From Streptomyces sp. NBC_00457 (lineage in GTDB: Bacteria; Actinomycetota; Actinomycetes; Streptomycetales; Streptomycetaceae): a stretch of DNA of 64,000 bases. The notes beneath the pieces are model-generated. The model did not search any database, was not told the DNA's origin, and worked only from the letters and a program-made list of their open reading frames with translations. The stretch's first letter is position 1; every line of letters starts with the position of its first letter. The position numbers and the translations under genes are program-made. The stretch covers positions 4,588,001-4,652,000 of the forward strand of contig NZ_CP107905.1 of assembly GCF_036014015.1 (NCBI RefSeq), written 5' to 3'. Below are positions 27,002 through 37,428 of the stretch, piece by piece.

Positions 27002-27664
27002 CTACTTCTCGTCGCCCTCGCGCTTCAGCGCCTCCAGCGCACGACCGGTGACCTCGTCCACGGGACCCATCGCGTTGATCGTGACGACCAGGCCCTGGGT
27101 CTTGTAGTAGTCGATGATCGGTTCGGTCTGCGTGTGGTAGACCTCGAGCCGCTTGCGGACGGTCTCCTCGGAGTCGTCGTCCCGCTGGTACAGCTCACCG
27201 CCGCAGACGTCGCAGACGCCATCCTTCTTCGGCGCGCTGTACGTCACATGGAAGACGTGCGCGGAGTCCCTCCGGCAGATCCGCCGGCCGGCGATCCGCT
27301 TGACGACCTCTTCCTCGGGTGCCTCGAGATCCAGCACCGCGTCCAGCGTGACGTCCTCGGTCTCCAGCACCCCGTCCAGCGCCTCGGCCTGCGAGACATT
27401 GCGCGGGAAGCCGTCGAGCAGAAAGCCGTTCTCCGCGTCGGGCTGCTCCATGCGGTCCTTGGCCATCGCGATGGTGACCTCGTCGGGGACCAGGTTGCCG
27501 GCGTCCATGTAGGACTTCGCGAGTTTGCCGAGTTCCGTCTGCTGGCTGATGTTCGCGCGGAACAGATCGCCCGTGGAGATGTGCGGGATGCGCAGCTTCT
27601 CGGCAAGGCGCGAGGCCTGCGTACCCTTACCGGCGCCCGGCGGCCCGACGAGGACGATTCGCAT
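27002..27664 (-). CDS. adk: Adenylate kinase
   Basis: Interconverts ATP plus AMP and 2 ADP. The 220 residues have the P-loop GPPGAGKGT (7-15), the AMP-site DGFPRN and a long LID containing CDVCGG. Its ATG overlaps the secY stop by one base (TGATG), indicating translational coupling. Confidence 0.97.
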   Translation of the reverse strand: MRIVLVGPPGAGKGTQASRLAEKLRIPHISTGDLFRANISQQTELGKLAKSYMDAGNLVPDEVTIAMAKDRMEQPDAENGFLLDGFPRNVSQAEALDGVLETEDVTLDAVLDLEAPEEEVVKRIAGRRICRRDSAHVFHVTYSAPKKDGVCDVCGGELYQRDDDSEETVRKRLEVYHTQTEPIIDYYKTQGLVVTINAMGPVDEVTGRALEALKREGDEK

Positions 27665-28977
27665 CAGCGGAGGAACCCTTCGTAATTGCGCTGCTGGAGC
27701 TGGCTCTCGATCTGCTTCACCGTCTCGAGACCGACACCCACGATGATCAGGATGCTGGTGCCGCCGAACGGGAAGTTCTGGTTTGCCCCGAAACCAGCCA
27801 ACGCCATTGTCGGGACGAGAGCGATCAGACCCAGGTACAGCGAACCCGGCCAGGTGATCCGGTTGAGCACGTACGACAGGTACTCAGCGGTCGGCCGGCC
27901 AGCCCGGATGCCCGGGATGAAGCCACCATACTTCTTCATGTTGTCGGCTACTTCTTCGGGGTTGAAGGAGATAGCCACATAGAAGAACGCGAAGAAAACG
28001 ATGAGCAAGAAGTACAGAGTGATGTAAATCGGATGGTCACCCTTCACCAGGTGTGACTCGATCCACGTTTTCCAGCTGGAGTTCCCGCTCGAGAACTGCG
28101 CGATCAGTGCCGGGATGTAGAGCAGCGACGAGGCGAAGATGACGGGAATCACACCCGCCTGGTTCACCTTCAGCGGGATGTACGTGGACGTGCCGCCGTA
28201 GGAGCGGCGGCCGATCATCCGCTTCGCGTACTGCACGGGGATGCGGCGCTGTGCCTGCTCGACGAAGACCACCAGGCCGACCATGAACAGGCCGACGAGG
28301 ACGACGGTGCCGAACTCGATCCAGCCGTCGGCCAGGGAGCCCTGCGTCTTGATGGCCCACAGCGCGGACGGGAAGGTCGCGGCGATCGAGATGAACATCA
28401 GGATCGACATGCCGTTGCCGATGCCGCGGTCGGTGACGAGCTCACCGAGCCACATCACGACGGCCGTACCGGCGGTCATGGTGATGACCATGGTGATGGT
28501 CACGAAGATCGACTGGTCCGGGACGATCTCGGAGGCCACGGGGCAGCCCTGGAAGAGCGCGCCGCTGCGGGCGGTGGCGACCAGGCCGGTGCCCTGGAGG
28601 ACGGCGAGCGCGACCGTCAGATACCGGGTGTACTGCGTGATCTTCGCTGTACCGGCCGAGCCCTCCTTCTTCAGGGCCTCGAGCCGCGGGATCACCACCG
28701 TCAGCAGCTGCAGGATGATGCTCGCCGTGATGTACGGCATGATGCCGAGCGCGAAGATCGTGATCTGCAGCAACGCGCCGCCGCTGAACATGTTGACCAG
28801 ACCGAACAGGCCCTGGTTGCCCTTGGCCACGTCGATACAGGTCTGGACGTTCTGATAGTCGACACCGGGGATCGGGATATGCGTACCGATCCGGTAGATC
28901 ACGATGATGCCGAGCGTGAAGAGCAGCTTCTTGCGCAGGTCGGGCGTCTTGAACGCCCGGGCGAACGCGGTGAGCAC
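27664..28977 (-). CDS. secY: Protein translocase subunit SecY
   Basis: Channel subunit of the Sec translocon, 437 residues with about ten membrane helices. The first helix follows LRKKLLFTLG, and conserved segments such as YRIGTHIPIPGV and NRITWPGSLYLG are present. It is cotranslated with adk and preceded by a 245-bp gap that contains a perfect hairpin after rplO, so it probably has its own promoter. Confidence 0.97.
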   Translation of the reverse strand: MLTAFARAFKTPDLRKKLLFTLGIIVIYRIGTHIPIPGVDYQNVQTCIDVAKGNQGLFGLVNMFSGGALLQITIFALGIMPYITASIILQLLTVVIPRLEALKKEGSAGTAKITQYTRYLTVALAVLQGTGLVATARSGALFQGCPVASEIVPDQSIFVTITMVITMTAGTAVVMWLGELVTDRGIGNGMSILMFISIAATFPSALWAIKTQGSLADGWIEFGTVVLVGLFMVGLVVFVEQAQRRIPVQYAKRMIGRRSYGGTSTYIPLKVNQAGVIPVIFASSLLYIPALIAQFSSGNSSWKTWIESHLVKGDHPIYITLYFLLIVFFAFFYVAISFNPEEVADNMKKYGGFIPGIRAGRPTAEYLSYVLNRITWPGSLYLGLIALVPTMALAGFGANQNFPFGGTSILIIVGVGLETVKQIESQLQQRNYEGFLR

Positions 28978-29154
28978 GGTGCCTCCTGCGACCCCCGCGC
29001 TTCTGCGTCAAGGGTGACGGTTGTGAGATTCCGATGGATAACAACGACATACGTAACGGTCAACTGCCGCTCTGAGTGCCCCACGTGAAGCACTCAGTAA
29101 AAGTTGGCAGTGCAGGCCACCTTACCCGCGGGACTGCCACCCTTGGAACGACCA

Positions 29155-29187
29155 ACCGGGGATACCCCATTTGTGGGTATCCCCGGT
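29155..29187 (-). terminator. Perfect hairpin between rplO and secY
   Basis: 13-bp perfect inverted repeat (ACCGGGGATACCC and its complement) with a 7-base loop, 36 bp past the rplO stop. No U-tract follows. Confidence 0.75.
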
Positions 29188-29222
29188 CGGGATCGCTCAA
29201 GTCATCGAGGCGCCTGAGGTGT

Positions 29223-29678
29223 TCAGACGAGCTCGGTGACGGTGCCGCCGGCGGCGGTGATCTTCTCCTTGGCGGAGCCGGAGACGGCGTCGACCGTCAC
29301 CTGCAGCGCCACGGAGATCTCGCCCTGGCCGAGCACCTTGACGAGGCTGTTCTTGCGAACAGCACCCTTGGCCACCAGACCCTCGACGGTGACCTCGCCA
29401 CCCTCGGGGTAGAGCGCGGCCAGCTTGTCGAGGTTCACGACCTGGTACTCGGTCTTGAACGGGTTCTTGAACCCCTTCAGCTTCGGGAGACGCATGTGGA
29501 GGGGCATCTGGCCACCCTCGAAGCGCTCCGGAACCTGGTAACGGGCCTTCGTACCCTTGGTACCACGACCGGCCGTCTTACCCTTCGACGCCTCACCACG
29601 ACCCACACGGGTCTTGGCGGTCTTGGCGCCCGGGGCGGGACGGAGGTTGTGGATCTTGAGCGGGTTCTGCTCCGCCAT
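29223..29678 (-). CDS. rplO: 50S ribosomal protein L15
   Basis: 151 residues. The N-terminal Gly- and Arg-rich segment ([20 protein letters not shown]) threads into 23S rRNA, and [18 protein letters not shown] is the family signature. It starts 2 bp after rpmD and ends a transcription unit at the hairpin downstream. Confidence 0.97.
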   Translation of the reverse strand: MAEQNPLKIHNLRPAPGAKTAKTRVGRGEASKGKTAGRGTKGTKARYQVPERFEGGQMPLHMRLPKLKGFKNPFKTEYQVVNLDKLAALYPEGGEVTVEGLVAKGAVRKNSLVKVLGQGEISVALQVTVDAVSGSAKEKITAAGGTVTELV

Positions 29679-29680
29679 GA

Positions 29681-29863
29681 TCAGTCGACCTCCTCGACCG
29701 TCACGAGGTGGCGGACGGTGTGCACCATGCCGCGGAACTCGGGACGATCCTCCTTGACGACCTGCGTGTTGATGCCCTTGAGACCAAGGGAGCGCAGGGT
29801 GTCACGGTGGTTCTGCTTGCTGCCGATGTACGACTTCGTCTGCGTGATCTTGAGCTGAGCCAT
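29681..29863 (-). CDS. rpmD: 50S ribosomal protein L30
   Basis: 60 residues, [16 protein letters not shown] with the conserved [10 protein letters not shown]. The ATG overlaps the rpsE stop by one base (TAATG). It is absent from some bacteria but standard here. Confidence 0.96.
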   Translation of the reverse strand: MAQLKITQTKSYIGSKQNHRDTLRSLGLKGINTQVVKEDRPEFRGMVHTVRHLVTVEEVD

Positions 29864-30471
29864 TACGCAGCACCAGCCCCGGCACGCGCACGCAGCAGAG
29901 CCGCGGGAGCGACGTCCTCGAGCGGCAGACCACGGCGGGCCGCGATCTCCTCGGGACGCTGCAGACCCTTCAGGGCCTCCACGGTCGCGTGCACGATGTT
30001 GATCGCGTTCGACGAGCCGAGCGACTTCGACAGCACGTCGTGGATACCGGCGCACTCCAGGACGGCACGCACGGGACCACCGGCGATAACACCGGTACCC
30101 GGCGAAGCCGGCTTGAGGAGAACGACGCCGGCAGCCTTCTCACCCGTGATCGGGTGCGGGATGGTGCCCTGGATACGGGGGACCTTGAAGAAGTGCTTCT
30201 TGGCCTCCTCAACACCCTTGGCGATGGCGGCCGGCACCTCCTTGGCCTTGCCGTAACCGACACCCACGGTGCCGTCACCGTCGCCCACTACGACGAGCGC
30301 AGTGAAGCTGAAGCGACGACCACCCTTCACAACCTTGGCGACGCGGTTGATCGCGACAACGCGCTCAACGTACGCGGTCTTCTCGGCGGCAGCTGCGCCG
30401 CCGTCACGGCCCTTCCGGTCCCGCCGCTCGCCGCCACCGGCACCGCCACCGCGGCGCTGGGGTCCAGCCAT
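29863..30471 (-). CDS. rpsE: 30S ribosomal protein S5
   Basis: Decoding-fidelity and helicase-like protein near the mRNA entry, 202 residues. A Gly/Arg-rich N-terminal tail precedes the dsRBD core ([19 protein letters not shown]). The C-terminal domain has [19 protein letters not shown]. It overlaps rpmD by one base. Confidence 0.97.
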   Translation of the reverse strand: MAGPQRRGGGAGGGERRDRKGRDGGAAAAEKTAYVERVVAINRVAKVVKGGRRFSFTALVVVGDGDGTVGVGYGKAKEVPAAIAKGVEEAKKHFFKVPRIQGTIPHPITGEKAAGVVLLKPASPGTGVIAGGPVRAVLECAGIHDVLSKSLGSSNAINIVHATVEALKGLQRPEEIAARRGLPLEDVAPAALLRARAGAGAA

Positions 30472-30511
30472 TGGAATTACCTCTCTCTGTCTCCGCTAGC
30501 TACGGAACCGA

Positions 30512-30895
30512 CTAGAACTTCAGTCCGGCTTCGCGGGCGGCGTCCGCCAGAGCGGCAATGCGCCCGGCGTACTGGTTACCACCACGGTCGAATACGACGG
30601 CCTCGACGCCCGCGGCCTTGGCGCGCTCGGCGACCAGGGCGCCGACCTGCTTGGCCTGTGCGGACTTGTCACCCTCGCCACCGCGCACCGAGGTGTCCAG
30701 AGTGGACGCCGACGCCAGGGTGTGACCCTTGATGTCGTCGATCACCTGGGCCACGATGTGGCGGTTGGAGCGGGTAACGACCAGACGCGGACGCTCCGCC
30801 GTACCCGCGACCTTCTTGCGGATCCGGATGTGACGGCGCTTGATCGCGGCGCGCTTGTAGGCGTCGCCCTTAAGGATCTTCTGTCCGTATGCCAT
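30512..30895 (-). CDS. rplR: 50S ribosomal protein L18
   Basis: 5S rRNA-binding protein, 127 residues. [20 protein letters not shown] and [15 protein letters not shown] are the conserved blocks. It lies 3 bp downstream of rplF. Confidence 0.97.
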   Translation of the reverse strand: MAYGQKILKGDAYKRAAIKRRHIRIRKKVAGTAERPRLVVTRSNRHIVAQVIDDIKGHTLASASTLDTSVRGGEGDKSAQAKQVGALVAERAKAAGVEAVVFDRGGNQYAGRIAALADAAREAGLKF

Positions 30896-30898
30896 GGC

Positions 30899-31438
30899 TT
30901 ACTTACCCGCCTTTCCGACCTTGCGGCGGATGACTTCGCCCTCGTACTTGACGCCCTTGGCCTTGTACGGGTCGGGCTTGCGCAGCTTGCGGATGTTGGC
31001 CGCAACCTCGCCGACCTTCTGCTTGTCGATGCCCTCGACCGAGAACCGCGTCGGGTTCTCGACCTTGAAGGTGATGCCTTCGGGGGCCTCGACGGTGATC
31101 GGGTGGCTGTAGCCGAGAGCGAACTCCAGGTTCGAACCCTTGGCCTGCACGCGGTAACCGACACCGCTGATCTCGAGCTTCTTCACGTAACCCTGGGTCA
31201 CGCCGGTGATCATGTTCGCCACCAGCGTGCGGGACAGGCCGTGCAGGGCCTTGTTCTGACGCTCGTCGTTCGGACGCACGACGTTCAGCACGCCGTCCTC
31301 GCCCTTAGCGATCTCGATCGGCGCCGCAATGGTGTGGGAGAGGGTGCCCTTGGGGCCCTTCACCTGGACCGTGCGGCCATCGATGGTGACGTCCACGCCG
31401 GCGGGAACCGTGATGGGGAGCTTGCCAATGCGCGACAT
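30899..31438 (-). CDS. rplF: 50S ribosomal protein L6
   Basis: 179 residues starting [17 protein letters not shown]. The C-terminal [15 protein letters not shown] signature is present. It lies 24 bp after rpsH. Confidence 0.97.
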   Translation of the reverse strand: MSRIGKLPITVPAGVDVTIDGRTVQVKGPKGTLSHTIAAPIEIAKGEDGVLNVVRPNDERQNKALHGLSRTLVANMITGVTQGYVKKLEISGVGYRVQAKGSNLEFALGYSHPITVEAPEGITFKVENPTRFSVEGIDKQKVGEVAANIRKLRKPDPYKAKGVKYEGEVIRRKVGKAGK

Positions 31439-31462
31439 AGCTGTTTCCTCCGTTCCCTTCCG

Positions 31463-31861
31463 CTACCAGACGTAGGCGAGAACTTCTCCGCCTACGCCCT
31501 TCTTGCCGGCCTGCTTGTCGGTGAGAAGCCCGTGCGACGTGGAGATGATCGCCACGCCGAGGCCGCCGAGCACCTTCGGCAGGTTGGTGGACTTCGCGTA
31601 CACCCGGAGACCGGGCTTGGAGATCCGCTTGATGCCCGCGATGGAGCGCTCACGGTTGGGGCCGAACTTCAGCTCCAGGACGAGGTTCTTGCCGACCTCG
31701 GCGTCCTCGACCTTCCAGCCCGTGATGAAGCCCTCCTGCTGGAGGATCTCCGCGATGTGAGACTTGATCTTCGAGTGCGGCATCGCCACGGTGTCGTGGT
31801 ACGCCGAGTTCGCGTTCCGCAGACGCGTAAGCATGTCTGCGATCGGATCAGTCATGGTCAT
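31463..31861 (-). CDS. rpsH: 30S ribosomal protein S8
   Basis: Assembly protein that in E. coli also represses the spc operon. The 132 residues start [21 protein letters not shown] 31861 is preferred over an upstream ATG at 31906 whose residues are not conserved. The [21 protein letters not shown]-terminal motif is present. The 211-bp gap to rpsN upstream holds no gene and may contain a promoter. Confidence 0.96.
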   Translation of the reverse strand: MTMTDPIADMLTRLRNANSAYHDTVAMPHSKIKSHIAEILQQEGFITGWKVEDAEVGKNLVLELKFGPNRERSIAGIKRISKPGLRVYAKSTNLPKVLGGLGVAIISTSHGLLTDKQAGKKGVGGEVLAYVW

Positions 31862-32072
31862 GAATTGGCCTTCGGCCTCTCTCGCCGGGGTTTCCTGGTG
31901 CGCCATCCCTCTCCCCGATCCGAGACGGGGCGGGTGCGGCGCGGTGGACCTACGGCGTAGTAAGTCGTATGGGCGTCCAGGCGCCCAACCCTCCTAGCCT
32001 AAGCCACGGAGAGGTGGGCACCTGACACTGCCCTTTACTTACCGAGAGTTCCTGACGTCCCGAAGTACGGGA

Positions 32073-32258
32073 CTACCAGGAGCTCTTGGTCACGCCCGGC
32101 AGCTCGCCACGGTGAGCCATCTCACGAAGGCACACGCGGCAGAGGCCGAACTTGCGGTACACGGAGTGCGGACGACCACAGCGCTGGCAGCGCGTGTAGC
32201 CACGTACACCGAACTTGGGCTTACGAGCAGCCTTGGCAATCAGAGCCTTCTTCGCCAT
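32073..32258 (-). CDS. rpsN: 30S ribosomal protein S14, zinc-binding type Z
   Basis: 61 residues with two CxxC pairs (CQRC and CRVC), so this is the zinc form (rpsZ-like). In Streptomyces a zinc-free paralogue under Zur control is usually elsewhere. It lies 5 bp downstream of rplE. Confidence 0.96.
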   Translation of the reverse strand: MAKKALIAKAARKPKFGVRGYTRCQRCGRPHSVYRKFGLCRVCLREMAHRGELPGVTKSSW

Positions 32259-32263
32259 CTCGC

Positions 32264-32821
32264 TTACGCCTCCTTGAAGGGGAAGCCGAGGTGACGGAGG
32301 AGCGCGCGGCCCTCGGCGTCGTTGGTCGCCGTGGTGACCACGGTGATGTCCATACCCCGGACGCGGTCGATCTTGTCCTGGTCGATCTCGTGGAACATGA
32401 CCTGCTCCGTGAGACCGAAGGTGTAGTTGCCACGGCCGTCGAACTGCTTGGGGGACAGACCACGGAAGTCGCGGATGCGCGGCAGCGCGAGCGACAGGGT
32501 GCGGTCCAGGAACTCCCACATGCGGTCGCCACGGAGCGTGACGTGGGCACCGATCGGCTGACCCTCACGCAGCTTGAACTGCGCGATGGACTTGCGGGCC
32601 TTGGTGACGGCCGGCTTCTGACCGGTGATCGTGGTGAGGTCGCGAATCGCGCCGTCGATCAGCTTGGAGTCGCGGGCGGCGTCGCCCACACCCATGTTGA
32701 CCACGATCTTGACGAGGCCGGGGATCTGCATGACGTTCTCGTACTTGAACTCGTCACGCAGCTTGCCCGCGATCTCCTCGCGGTACTTCTGCTTCAGACG
32801 CGGGGTGGTGGTGGTAGCCAT
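32264..32821 (-). CDS. rplE: 50S ribosomal protein L5
   Basis: 5S rRNA-binding protein, 185 residues. [12 protein letters not shown] and [21 protein letters not shown] are characteristic. Its ATG overlaps the rplX stop by one base (TGATG). Confidence 0.97.
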   Translation of the reverse strand: MATTTTPRLKQKYREEIAGKLRDEFKYENVMQIPGLVKIVVNMGVGDAARDSKLIDGAIRDLTTITGQKPAVTKARKSIAQFKLREGQPIGAHVTLRGDRMWEFLDRTLSLALPRIRDFRGLSPKQFDGRGNYTFGLTEQVMFHEIDQDKIDRVRGMDITVVTTATNDAEGRALLRHLGFPFKEA

Positions 32822-33144
32822 CAGATGTCCTCACCCGTCCGCTTGGCAACGCGGATCTTGTTGCCTTCGTCGTCGAAGCGGTAACCGACACGCGTGACGA
32901 CCTTGTTGCCGTCCTTCTCAACGACCAGCTGGACGTTGGAGACGTGGATCGGCGCCTCGGTCGTGACGATGCCGCCGGCCTGCGAACCGCGAGCGGTCGG
33001 ACCGGCCTTGGTGTGCTTCTTGACCCGGTTGACACCCTCGACCAGGACGCGGTCCTCACGGGGGAAGGCCGCGATGACCTTGCCCTGCTTGCCCTTGTCC
33101 TTACCGGTGATGACCTGGACCAGGTCGCCCTTCTTGATCTTCAT
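32821..33144 (-). CDS. rplX: 50S ribosomal protein L24
   Basis: 107-residue KOW-type assembly initiator: [20 protein letters not shown]. It lies 2 bp after rplN and is coupled to rplE. Confidence 0.97.
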   Translation of the reverse strand: MKIKKGDLVQVITGKDKGKQGKVIAAFPREDRVLVEGVNRVKKHTKAGPTARGSQAGGIVTTEAPIHVSNVQLVVEKDGNKVVTRVGYRFDDEGNKIRVAKRTGEDI

Positions 33145-33146
33145 GC

Positions 33147-33515
33147 TTACAGCACCTCCGGCGCGAGCGAGATGATCTTCATGAACTTCTTCTCGCGCAG
33201 CTCACGGCCGACGGGGCCGAAGATACGGGTGCCGCGAGGGTCGCCGTCGTTCTTCAGAATGACGGCGGCGTTCTCGTCGAAGCGGATGTACGAGCCGTCC
33301 GGACGGCGGCGCTCCTTGACGGTGCGAACGATGACCGCCTTGACGACGTCACCCTTCTTCACGTTGCCACCGGGGATCGCGTCCTTGACGGTGGCGACGA
33401 TGACGTCACCGATGCCCGCGTAGCGGCGACCGGAGCCACCGAGCACACGGATGCAAAGGATCTCCTTCGCACCAGTGTTGTCGGCGACACGCAGTCGCGA
33501 CTCCTGCTGGATCAC
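33147..33515 (-). CDS. rplN: 50S ribosomal protein L14
   Basis: 122 residues, [20 protein letters not shown] with the conserved [19 protein letters not shown]. It is the first gene after the structured gap that follows rpsQ, the point where the E. coli spc operon also begins. Confidence 0.97.
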   Translation of the reverse strand: MIQQESRLRVADNTGAKEILCIRVLGGSGRRYAGIGDVIVATVKDAIPGGNVKKGDVVKAVIVRTVKERRRPDGSYIRFDENAAVILKNDGDPRGTRIFGPVGRELREKKFMKIISLAPEVL

Positions 33516-33536
33516 GTCTATCTCCTGATTGTCTGC

Positions 33537-33577
33537 CGGTTCCCTCCGGCGGTGAGCCGGAGAGCCTGGCGGAACCG
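33537..33577 (-). other. Nested hairpin in the rpsQ-rplN gap
   Basis: An outer arm pair CGGTTCC/GGAACCG encloses a perfect CTCCGGC/GCCGGAG hairpin. It is followed by another perfect stem CCTGCGG/CCGCAGG at 33579-33598. Confidence 0.6.
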
Positions 33578-33630
33578 TCCTGCGGGTTACTCCGCAGGAA
33601 TTACTTAAGCCTCTTCACAGCGAAACCCGC

Positions 33631-33677
33631 GCCGGGAGCCGGAGCTCCCGGCGGGGCAGCGGGGGCGAACCCCCGCT
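33631..33677 (-). terminator. Tandem hairpins immediately after rpsQ
   Basis: Two perfect stems lie just past the rpsQ stop. 33658-33677 has an 8-bp stem whose minus-strand loop reads UUCG. 33631-33652 has a 9-bp stem whose minus-strand loop reads UCCG. Both are extra-stable UNCG-type tetraloops, suggesting termination or processing at the end of the S10 gene set. Confidence 0.65.
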
Positions 33678-33680
33678 TGT

Positions 33681-33968
33681 TTACTTCGCCTTCTCGAGGA
33701 TCTCGACGACGCGCCAGCGCTTCGTCGCGGACAGCGGACGGGTCTCCATCAGGAGAACCCGGTCGCCGACGCCCGCGGCGTTCTGCTCGTCGTGCGCCTT
33801 GAGCTTGTTCGTACGGCGGATGACCTTGCCGTACAGCGCGTGCTTGACGCGGTCCTCGACGGCGACGACGACGGTCTTGTCCATCTTGTCGCTGACGACG
33901 AGACCCTCACGGGTCTTGCGGAAGCCGCGCGCCTCTGCGGTCTGCTCAGTCACGTTGCTCTCACTCAT
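33681..33968 (-). CDS. rpsQ: 30S ribosomal protein S17
   Basis: 95 residues: an N-terminal extension, then the core [21 protein letters not shown] and the C-terminal [11 protein letters not shown]. Its ATG overlaps the rpmC stop by one base. Last gene of the S10 cluster before the hairpin-rich gap. Confidence 0.97.
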   Translation of the reverse strand: MSESNVTEQTAEARGFRKTREGLVVSDKMDKTVVVAVEDRVKHALYGKVIRRTNKLKAHDEQNAAGVGDRVLLMETRPLSATKRWRVVEILEKAK

Positions 33969-34192
33969 CAGGCGCTCTCCACCGTCTCGATGCCCAGCTC
34001 GCGCTCACGCATCAGGGTGTAGATCCGCGCGATGTCCTTACGGACGGCCTTCAGCCGACCGTGGTTCTCGAGCTGTCCGGTCGCCGCCTGGAAGCGGAGG
34101 TTGAACAGCTCTTCCTTGGCCTCGCGGAGCTTGTTGAGCAGCTCCTCGTTGCCCAGCTCGCGCAGCTCGGACGCCTTGGTACCGGCCGACAT
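33968..34192 (-). CDS. rpmC: 50S ribosomal protein L29
   Basis: 74-residue two-helix protein at the peptide exit tunnel, starting [17 protein letters not shown] 34192 overlaps the rplP stop by one base; a GTG one codon earlier is less likely. Confidence 0.96.
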   Translation of the reverse strand: MSAGTKASELRELGNEELLNKLREAKEELFNLRFQAATGQLENHGRLKAVRKDIARIYTLMRERELGIETVESA

Positions 34193-34611
34193 CACGATTC
34201 ACCTGCCTCGCGCTTGACGATCTTGCACTTCATCGGCAGCTTGTGAGCCGCACGGGTCAGGGCCTCGCGCGCGATCTTCTCGTTGGGGTACGACAGCTCG
34301 AACATCACACGTCCGGGCTTGACGTTGGCCACCCACCACTCGGGAGAACCCTTACCGGAACCCATGCGGGTCTCGGCCGGCTTCTTCGTCAGGGGGCGGT
34401 CCGGGTAAATGTTGATCCAGACCTTGCCGCCACGCTTGATGTGACGGGTCATGGCGATACGAGCCGCTTCGATCTGACGGTTCGTGACGTACGCCGGGGT
34501 CAGCGCCTGGATGCCGTATTCGCCGAACGCAACCTGCGTGCCACCCTTGGACATGCCGGAGCGCTTCGGGTGGTGCTGCTTGCGGTGCTTGACCCTACGG
34601 GGGATCAGCAT
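34192..34611 (-). CDS. rplP: 50S ribosomal protein L16
   Basis: 139 residues, [19 protein letters not shown], positioned near the A-site tRNA elbow. The [19 protein letters not shown] signature is intact. It lies 5 bp after rpsC. Confidence 0.97.
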   Translation of the reverse strand: MLIPRRVKHRKQHHPKRSGMSKGGTQVAFGEYGIQALTPAYVTNRQIEAARIAMTRHIKRGGKVWINIYPDRPLTKKPAETRMGSGKGSPEWWVANVKPGRVMFELSYPNEKIAREALTRAAHKLPMKCKIVKREAGES

Positions 34612-34616
34612 GTCGG

Positions 34617-35450
34617 TCAGGCCTCCGTTCCGGTGCTCTCAGCCGGAGCGGCGGCGGCGGGAGCCTCGGCCTTGGGGGCCTCGGCGCCGGCAGCCTGCTG
34701 CGGCTTACGACCGCGCCCGCCACGCTCGCCACCGCGGCCACCACGGGCCGGGCGGTCGGCGCCGCCACCGCGAGCCGGGCGGTTACCCGCACGGGCGGCA
34801 GCGTTCTCGGCGCGGACCTCGGCGATGTTCTTGACGTCGCCCTTGTAGATCCAGACCTTCACACCGATACGGCCGAAGGTCGTCTTGGCCTCGAAGAAGC
34901 CGTAGTCCACGTTCGCGCGGAGCGTGTGCAGGGGCACACGGCCCTCGCGGTAGAACTCCGAGCGGGACATCTCGGCGCCGCCGAGACGGCCACCGCACTG
35001 GATCTTGATGCCCTTGGCGCCGGCCTTCATGGCGGACTGCATGCTCTTACGCATGGCCCGACGGAAGGAGACGCGGGAGGACAGCTGCTCGGCGACGGCC
35101 TGGGCCACCAGCTGAGCGTCCGTCTCCGGGTTCTTGACCTCGAGGATGTTCAGCTGGACCTGCTTGCCGGTCAGCTTCTCCAGGTCACCGCGGATGCGGT
35201 CGGCCTCGGCGCCACGGCGGCCGATGACGATGCCCGGACGCGCGGTGTGGATGTCCACACGCACGCGGTCACGGGTGCGCTCGATCTCCACCTTCGAGAT
35301 ACCGGCGCGCTCCATGCCGGACGTCATCATCCGACGGATGGCGACGTCTTCCTTGACGTAGTCCTTGTACAGCTTGTCGGCGTACCAACGCGACTTGAAG
35401 TCGGTCGTGACACCGAGGCGGAACCCATGCGGGTTTACCTTCTGGCCCAT
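34617..35450 (-). CDS. rpsC: 30S ribosomal protein S3
   Basis: mRNA-entry protein, 277 residues. KH domain with [20 protein letters not shown]-terminal domain with [18 protein letters not shown], then a low-complexity tail of about 60 residues (Arg/Gly, then Ala/Pro) typical of Streptomyces. It overlaps rplV by one base. Confidence 0.97.
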   Translation of the reverse strand: MGQKVNPHGFRLGVTTDFKSRWYADKLYKDYVKEDVAIRRMMTSGMERAGISKVEIERTRDRVRVDIHTARPGIVIGRRGAEADRIRGDLEKLTGKQVQLNILEVKNPETDAQLVAQAVAEQLSSRVSFRRAMRKSMQSAMKAGAKGIKIQCGGRLGGAEMSRSEFYREGRVPLHTLRANVDYGFFEAKTTFGRIGVKVWIYKGDVKNIAEVRAENAAARAGNRPARGGGADRPARGGRGGERGGRGRKPQQAAGAEAPKAEAPAAAAPAESTGTEA

Positions 35451-35797
35451 TACCGGGTTCCTTCCTTGCTGCTGACGACCACGGTGATGTGGCTGGTCCG
35501 CTTGCGGATCCGGTAGGCACGGCCCTGGGCGCGCGGACGGAACCGCTTCAGGGTCGGACCCTCGTCGACGTACGCCTCGGAGATGAAGAGGCTGTCGGCG
35601 TCGGTGTGGTCGTAGTTGTGCGCGGCGTTGGCAATGGCGCTGTCGAGCACCTTGCCGACCGGCTCGGAGGCGGCCTGCGGAGCGAATCGCAGGACCGCCT
35701 GGGCCTCCGTGGCATCCATGCCACGGATGAGGTCCACCACGCGGCGGGCCTTCATGGGCGTGACGCGGATGTACCGCGCCTGGGCCCTGGCTTCCAT
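35450..35797 (-). CDS. rplV: 50S ribosomal protein L22
   Basis: 115 residues, [20 protein letters not shown]. Its beta-hairpin lines the exit tunnel. The conserved [19 protein letters not shown] block shows no indel that would suggest macrolide resistance. Confidence 0.97.
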   Translation of the reverse strand: MEARAQARYIRVTPMKARRVVDLIRGMDATEAQAVLRFAPQAASEPVGKVLDSAIANAAHNYDHTDADSLFISEAYVDEGPTLKRFRPRAQGRAYRIRKRTSHITVVVSSKEGTR

Positions 35798-35839
35798 GGT
35801 TGTCCCTTTCAGGTTTCTTTGTCTGAATGCGATCCGCTA

Positions 35840-36121
35840 CTAGCGGCGCTTCGACTTCCGGTCGTCCTTGACGTGGCCCCGGAAGGTGCGCGTCGGCGAG
35901 AACTCGCCGAGCTTGTGGCCGACCATCGACTCGGTGACGAACACCGGGATGTGGGTCTTGCCGTTGTGCACCGCGATCGTGTGGCCGAGCATGGCCGGGA
36001 CGATCATCGAGCGACGGGACCAGGTCTTGATGACGTTCTTGGAACCGGCTTCGTTCTGGGCGTCCACCTTCTTGATCAGGTGGTCGTCGACGAAGGGCCC
36101 CTTCTTGAGACTGCGCGGCAT
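35840..36121 (-). CDS. rpsS: 30S ribosomal protein S19
   Basis: 93 residues starting [15 protein letters not shown], with [20 protein letters not shown] and the C-terminal [18 protein letters not shown]. It lies 12 bp after rplB. Confidence 0.97.
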   Translation of the reverse strand: MPRSLKKGPFVDDHLIKKVDAQNEAGSKNVIKTWSRRSMIVPAMLGHTIAVHNGKTHIPVFVTESMVGHKLGEFSPTRTFRGHVKDDRKSKRR

Positions 36122-36133
36122 CTAAACCCGCTC

Positions 36134-36970
36134 CTAGCGCTTCTTGTTCGTCTTGCGGCGGCGGACGATGTACTTGTTCGACGCCTTCTTGGGCGAACGA
36201 GTACGTCCTTCCTTCTGACCCCAGGGGCTGACCGGGTGGCGACCACCGGAGGTCTTGCCCTCACCACCACCGTGCGGGTGGTCAACCGGGTTCATCGCCA
36301 CACCGCGAACGGTCGGGCGGACGCCCAGCCAGCGCTTGCGGCCGGCCTTGCCCCAGTTGATGTTGGACTGCTCGGCGTTGCCGACCTCGCCGACGGTGGC
36401 GCGGCAGCGCACGTCGACCAGGCGGATCTCACCGGACGGCATACGGAGGTGGGCCATCTGGCCCTCCTTCGCGAGCAGCTGCACGGAGGCACCGGCGGAA
36501 CGGGCGAACTTGGCGCCGCCACCCGGACGGAGCTCGATCGCGTGGATCGTGGTACCGACCGGGATGTTGCGGAGCGCCAGGTTGTTGCCCGGCTTGATGT
36601 CGGCCCCGGGACCGTTCTCGACGCGGTCACCCTGCTGCAGGTTGCGCGGGGCGAGGATGTAGCGCTTCTCGCCGTCCGCGTAGTGCAGCAGCGCGATGCG
36701 CGCGGTGCGGTTGGGGTCGTACTCGATGTGCGCGACCTTCGCCGGCACGCCGTCCTTGTCATGGCGACGGAAGTCGATGACACGGTAGGCGCGCTTGTGT
36801 CCGCCACCCTGGTGGCGAACGGTCACACGACCGGCGTTGTTACGGCCGCCCTTGCTGTGCAGCGGGCGGACCAGCGACTTCTCCGGCGTGGACCGCGTGA
36901 CCTCGACGAAGTCGGCGACGCTGGAACCACGACGGCCCGGCGTAGTCGGCTTGTACTTGCGGATTCCCAT
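36134..36970 (-). CDS. rplB: 50S ribosomal protein L2
   Basis: Large-subunit protein needed for subunit joining and peptidyl transfer, 278 residues. The C-terminal [15 protein letters not shown] loop with the key His is intact. Confidence 0.97.
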   Translation of the reverse strand: MGIRKYKPTTPGRRGSSVADFVEVTRSTPEKSLVRPLHSKGGRNNAGRVTVRHQGGGHKRAYRVIDFRRHDKDGVPAKVAHIEYDPNRTARIALLHYADGEKRYILAPRNLQQGDRVENGPGADIKPGNNLALRNIPVGTTIHAIELRPGGGAKFARSAGASVQLLAKEGQMAHLRMPSGEIRLVDVRCRATVGEVGNAEQSNINWGKAGRKRWLGVRPTVRGVAMNPVDHPHGGGEGKTSGGRHPVSPWGQKEGRTRSPKKASNKYIVRRRKTNKKR

Positions 36971-37008
36971 TTCTCAGTCCTCGTCCGATATCGGACGATC
37001 CGACCCGC

Positions 37009-37428
37009 TTACGCGGTCGGACCGCCGAAGATGTCGATACGGTCGCCCTCAGCGAGGGTCACGATCGCGCGCTTGGTCGCCGCACGCTGGCCGAAGCCGG
37101 TGCGGGTCCGCTTGCGCTTGCCCTGGCGGTTGATCGTGTTGACCCCGGTGACCTTGACCGAGAAGACCGCCTGGACGGCCTGCTTGATCTGGGTCTTGTT
37201 GGCACTCGGGTCGACCAGGAACGTGTACTTGTTCTCGTCGATGAGCGCGTAGCTCTTCTCGGACACGACCGGCTTCAGCAGGACGTCACGGGGGTCCGTG
37301 TACGCCTTGCTCGCCGGGGTGACGACGGTGTTCTTGCCCTCGGTGGCGTGGCGACGCGCCTTGGCGACGCGCGCGGCCTTGGCCTTCTTGGCGGCCTTGG
37401 AGGCAATGGCGGGGTGACGGATGGCCAT
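37009..37428 (-). CDS. rplW: 50S ribosomal protein L23
   Basis: Exit-tunnel protein that docks SRP and trigger factor. The 139 residues include an unusual basic Ala/Lys N-terminal extension of about 45 residues before the conserved [19 protein letters not shown]; actinobacterial L23 often has one. An internal GTG start is possible. It overlaps rplD by one base. Confidence 0.94.
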   Translation of the reverse strand: MAIRHPAIASKAAKKAKAARVAKARRHATEGKNTVVTPASKAYTDPRDVLLKPVVSEKSYALIDENKYTFLVDPSANKTQIKQAVQAVFSVKVTGVNTINRQGKRKRTRTGFGQRAATKRAIVTLAEGDRIDIFGGPTA

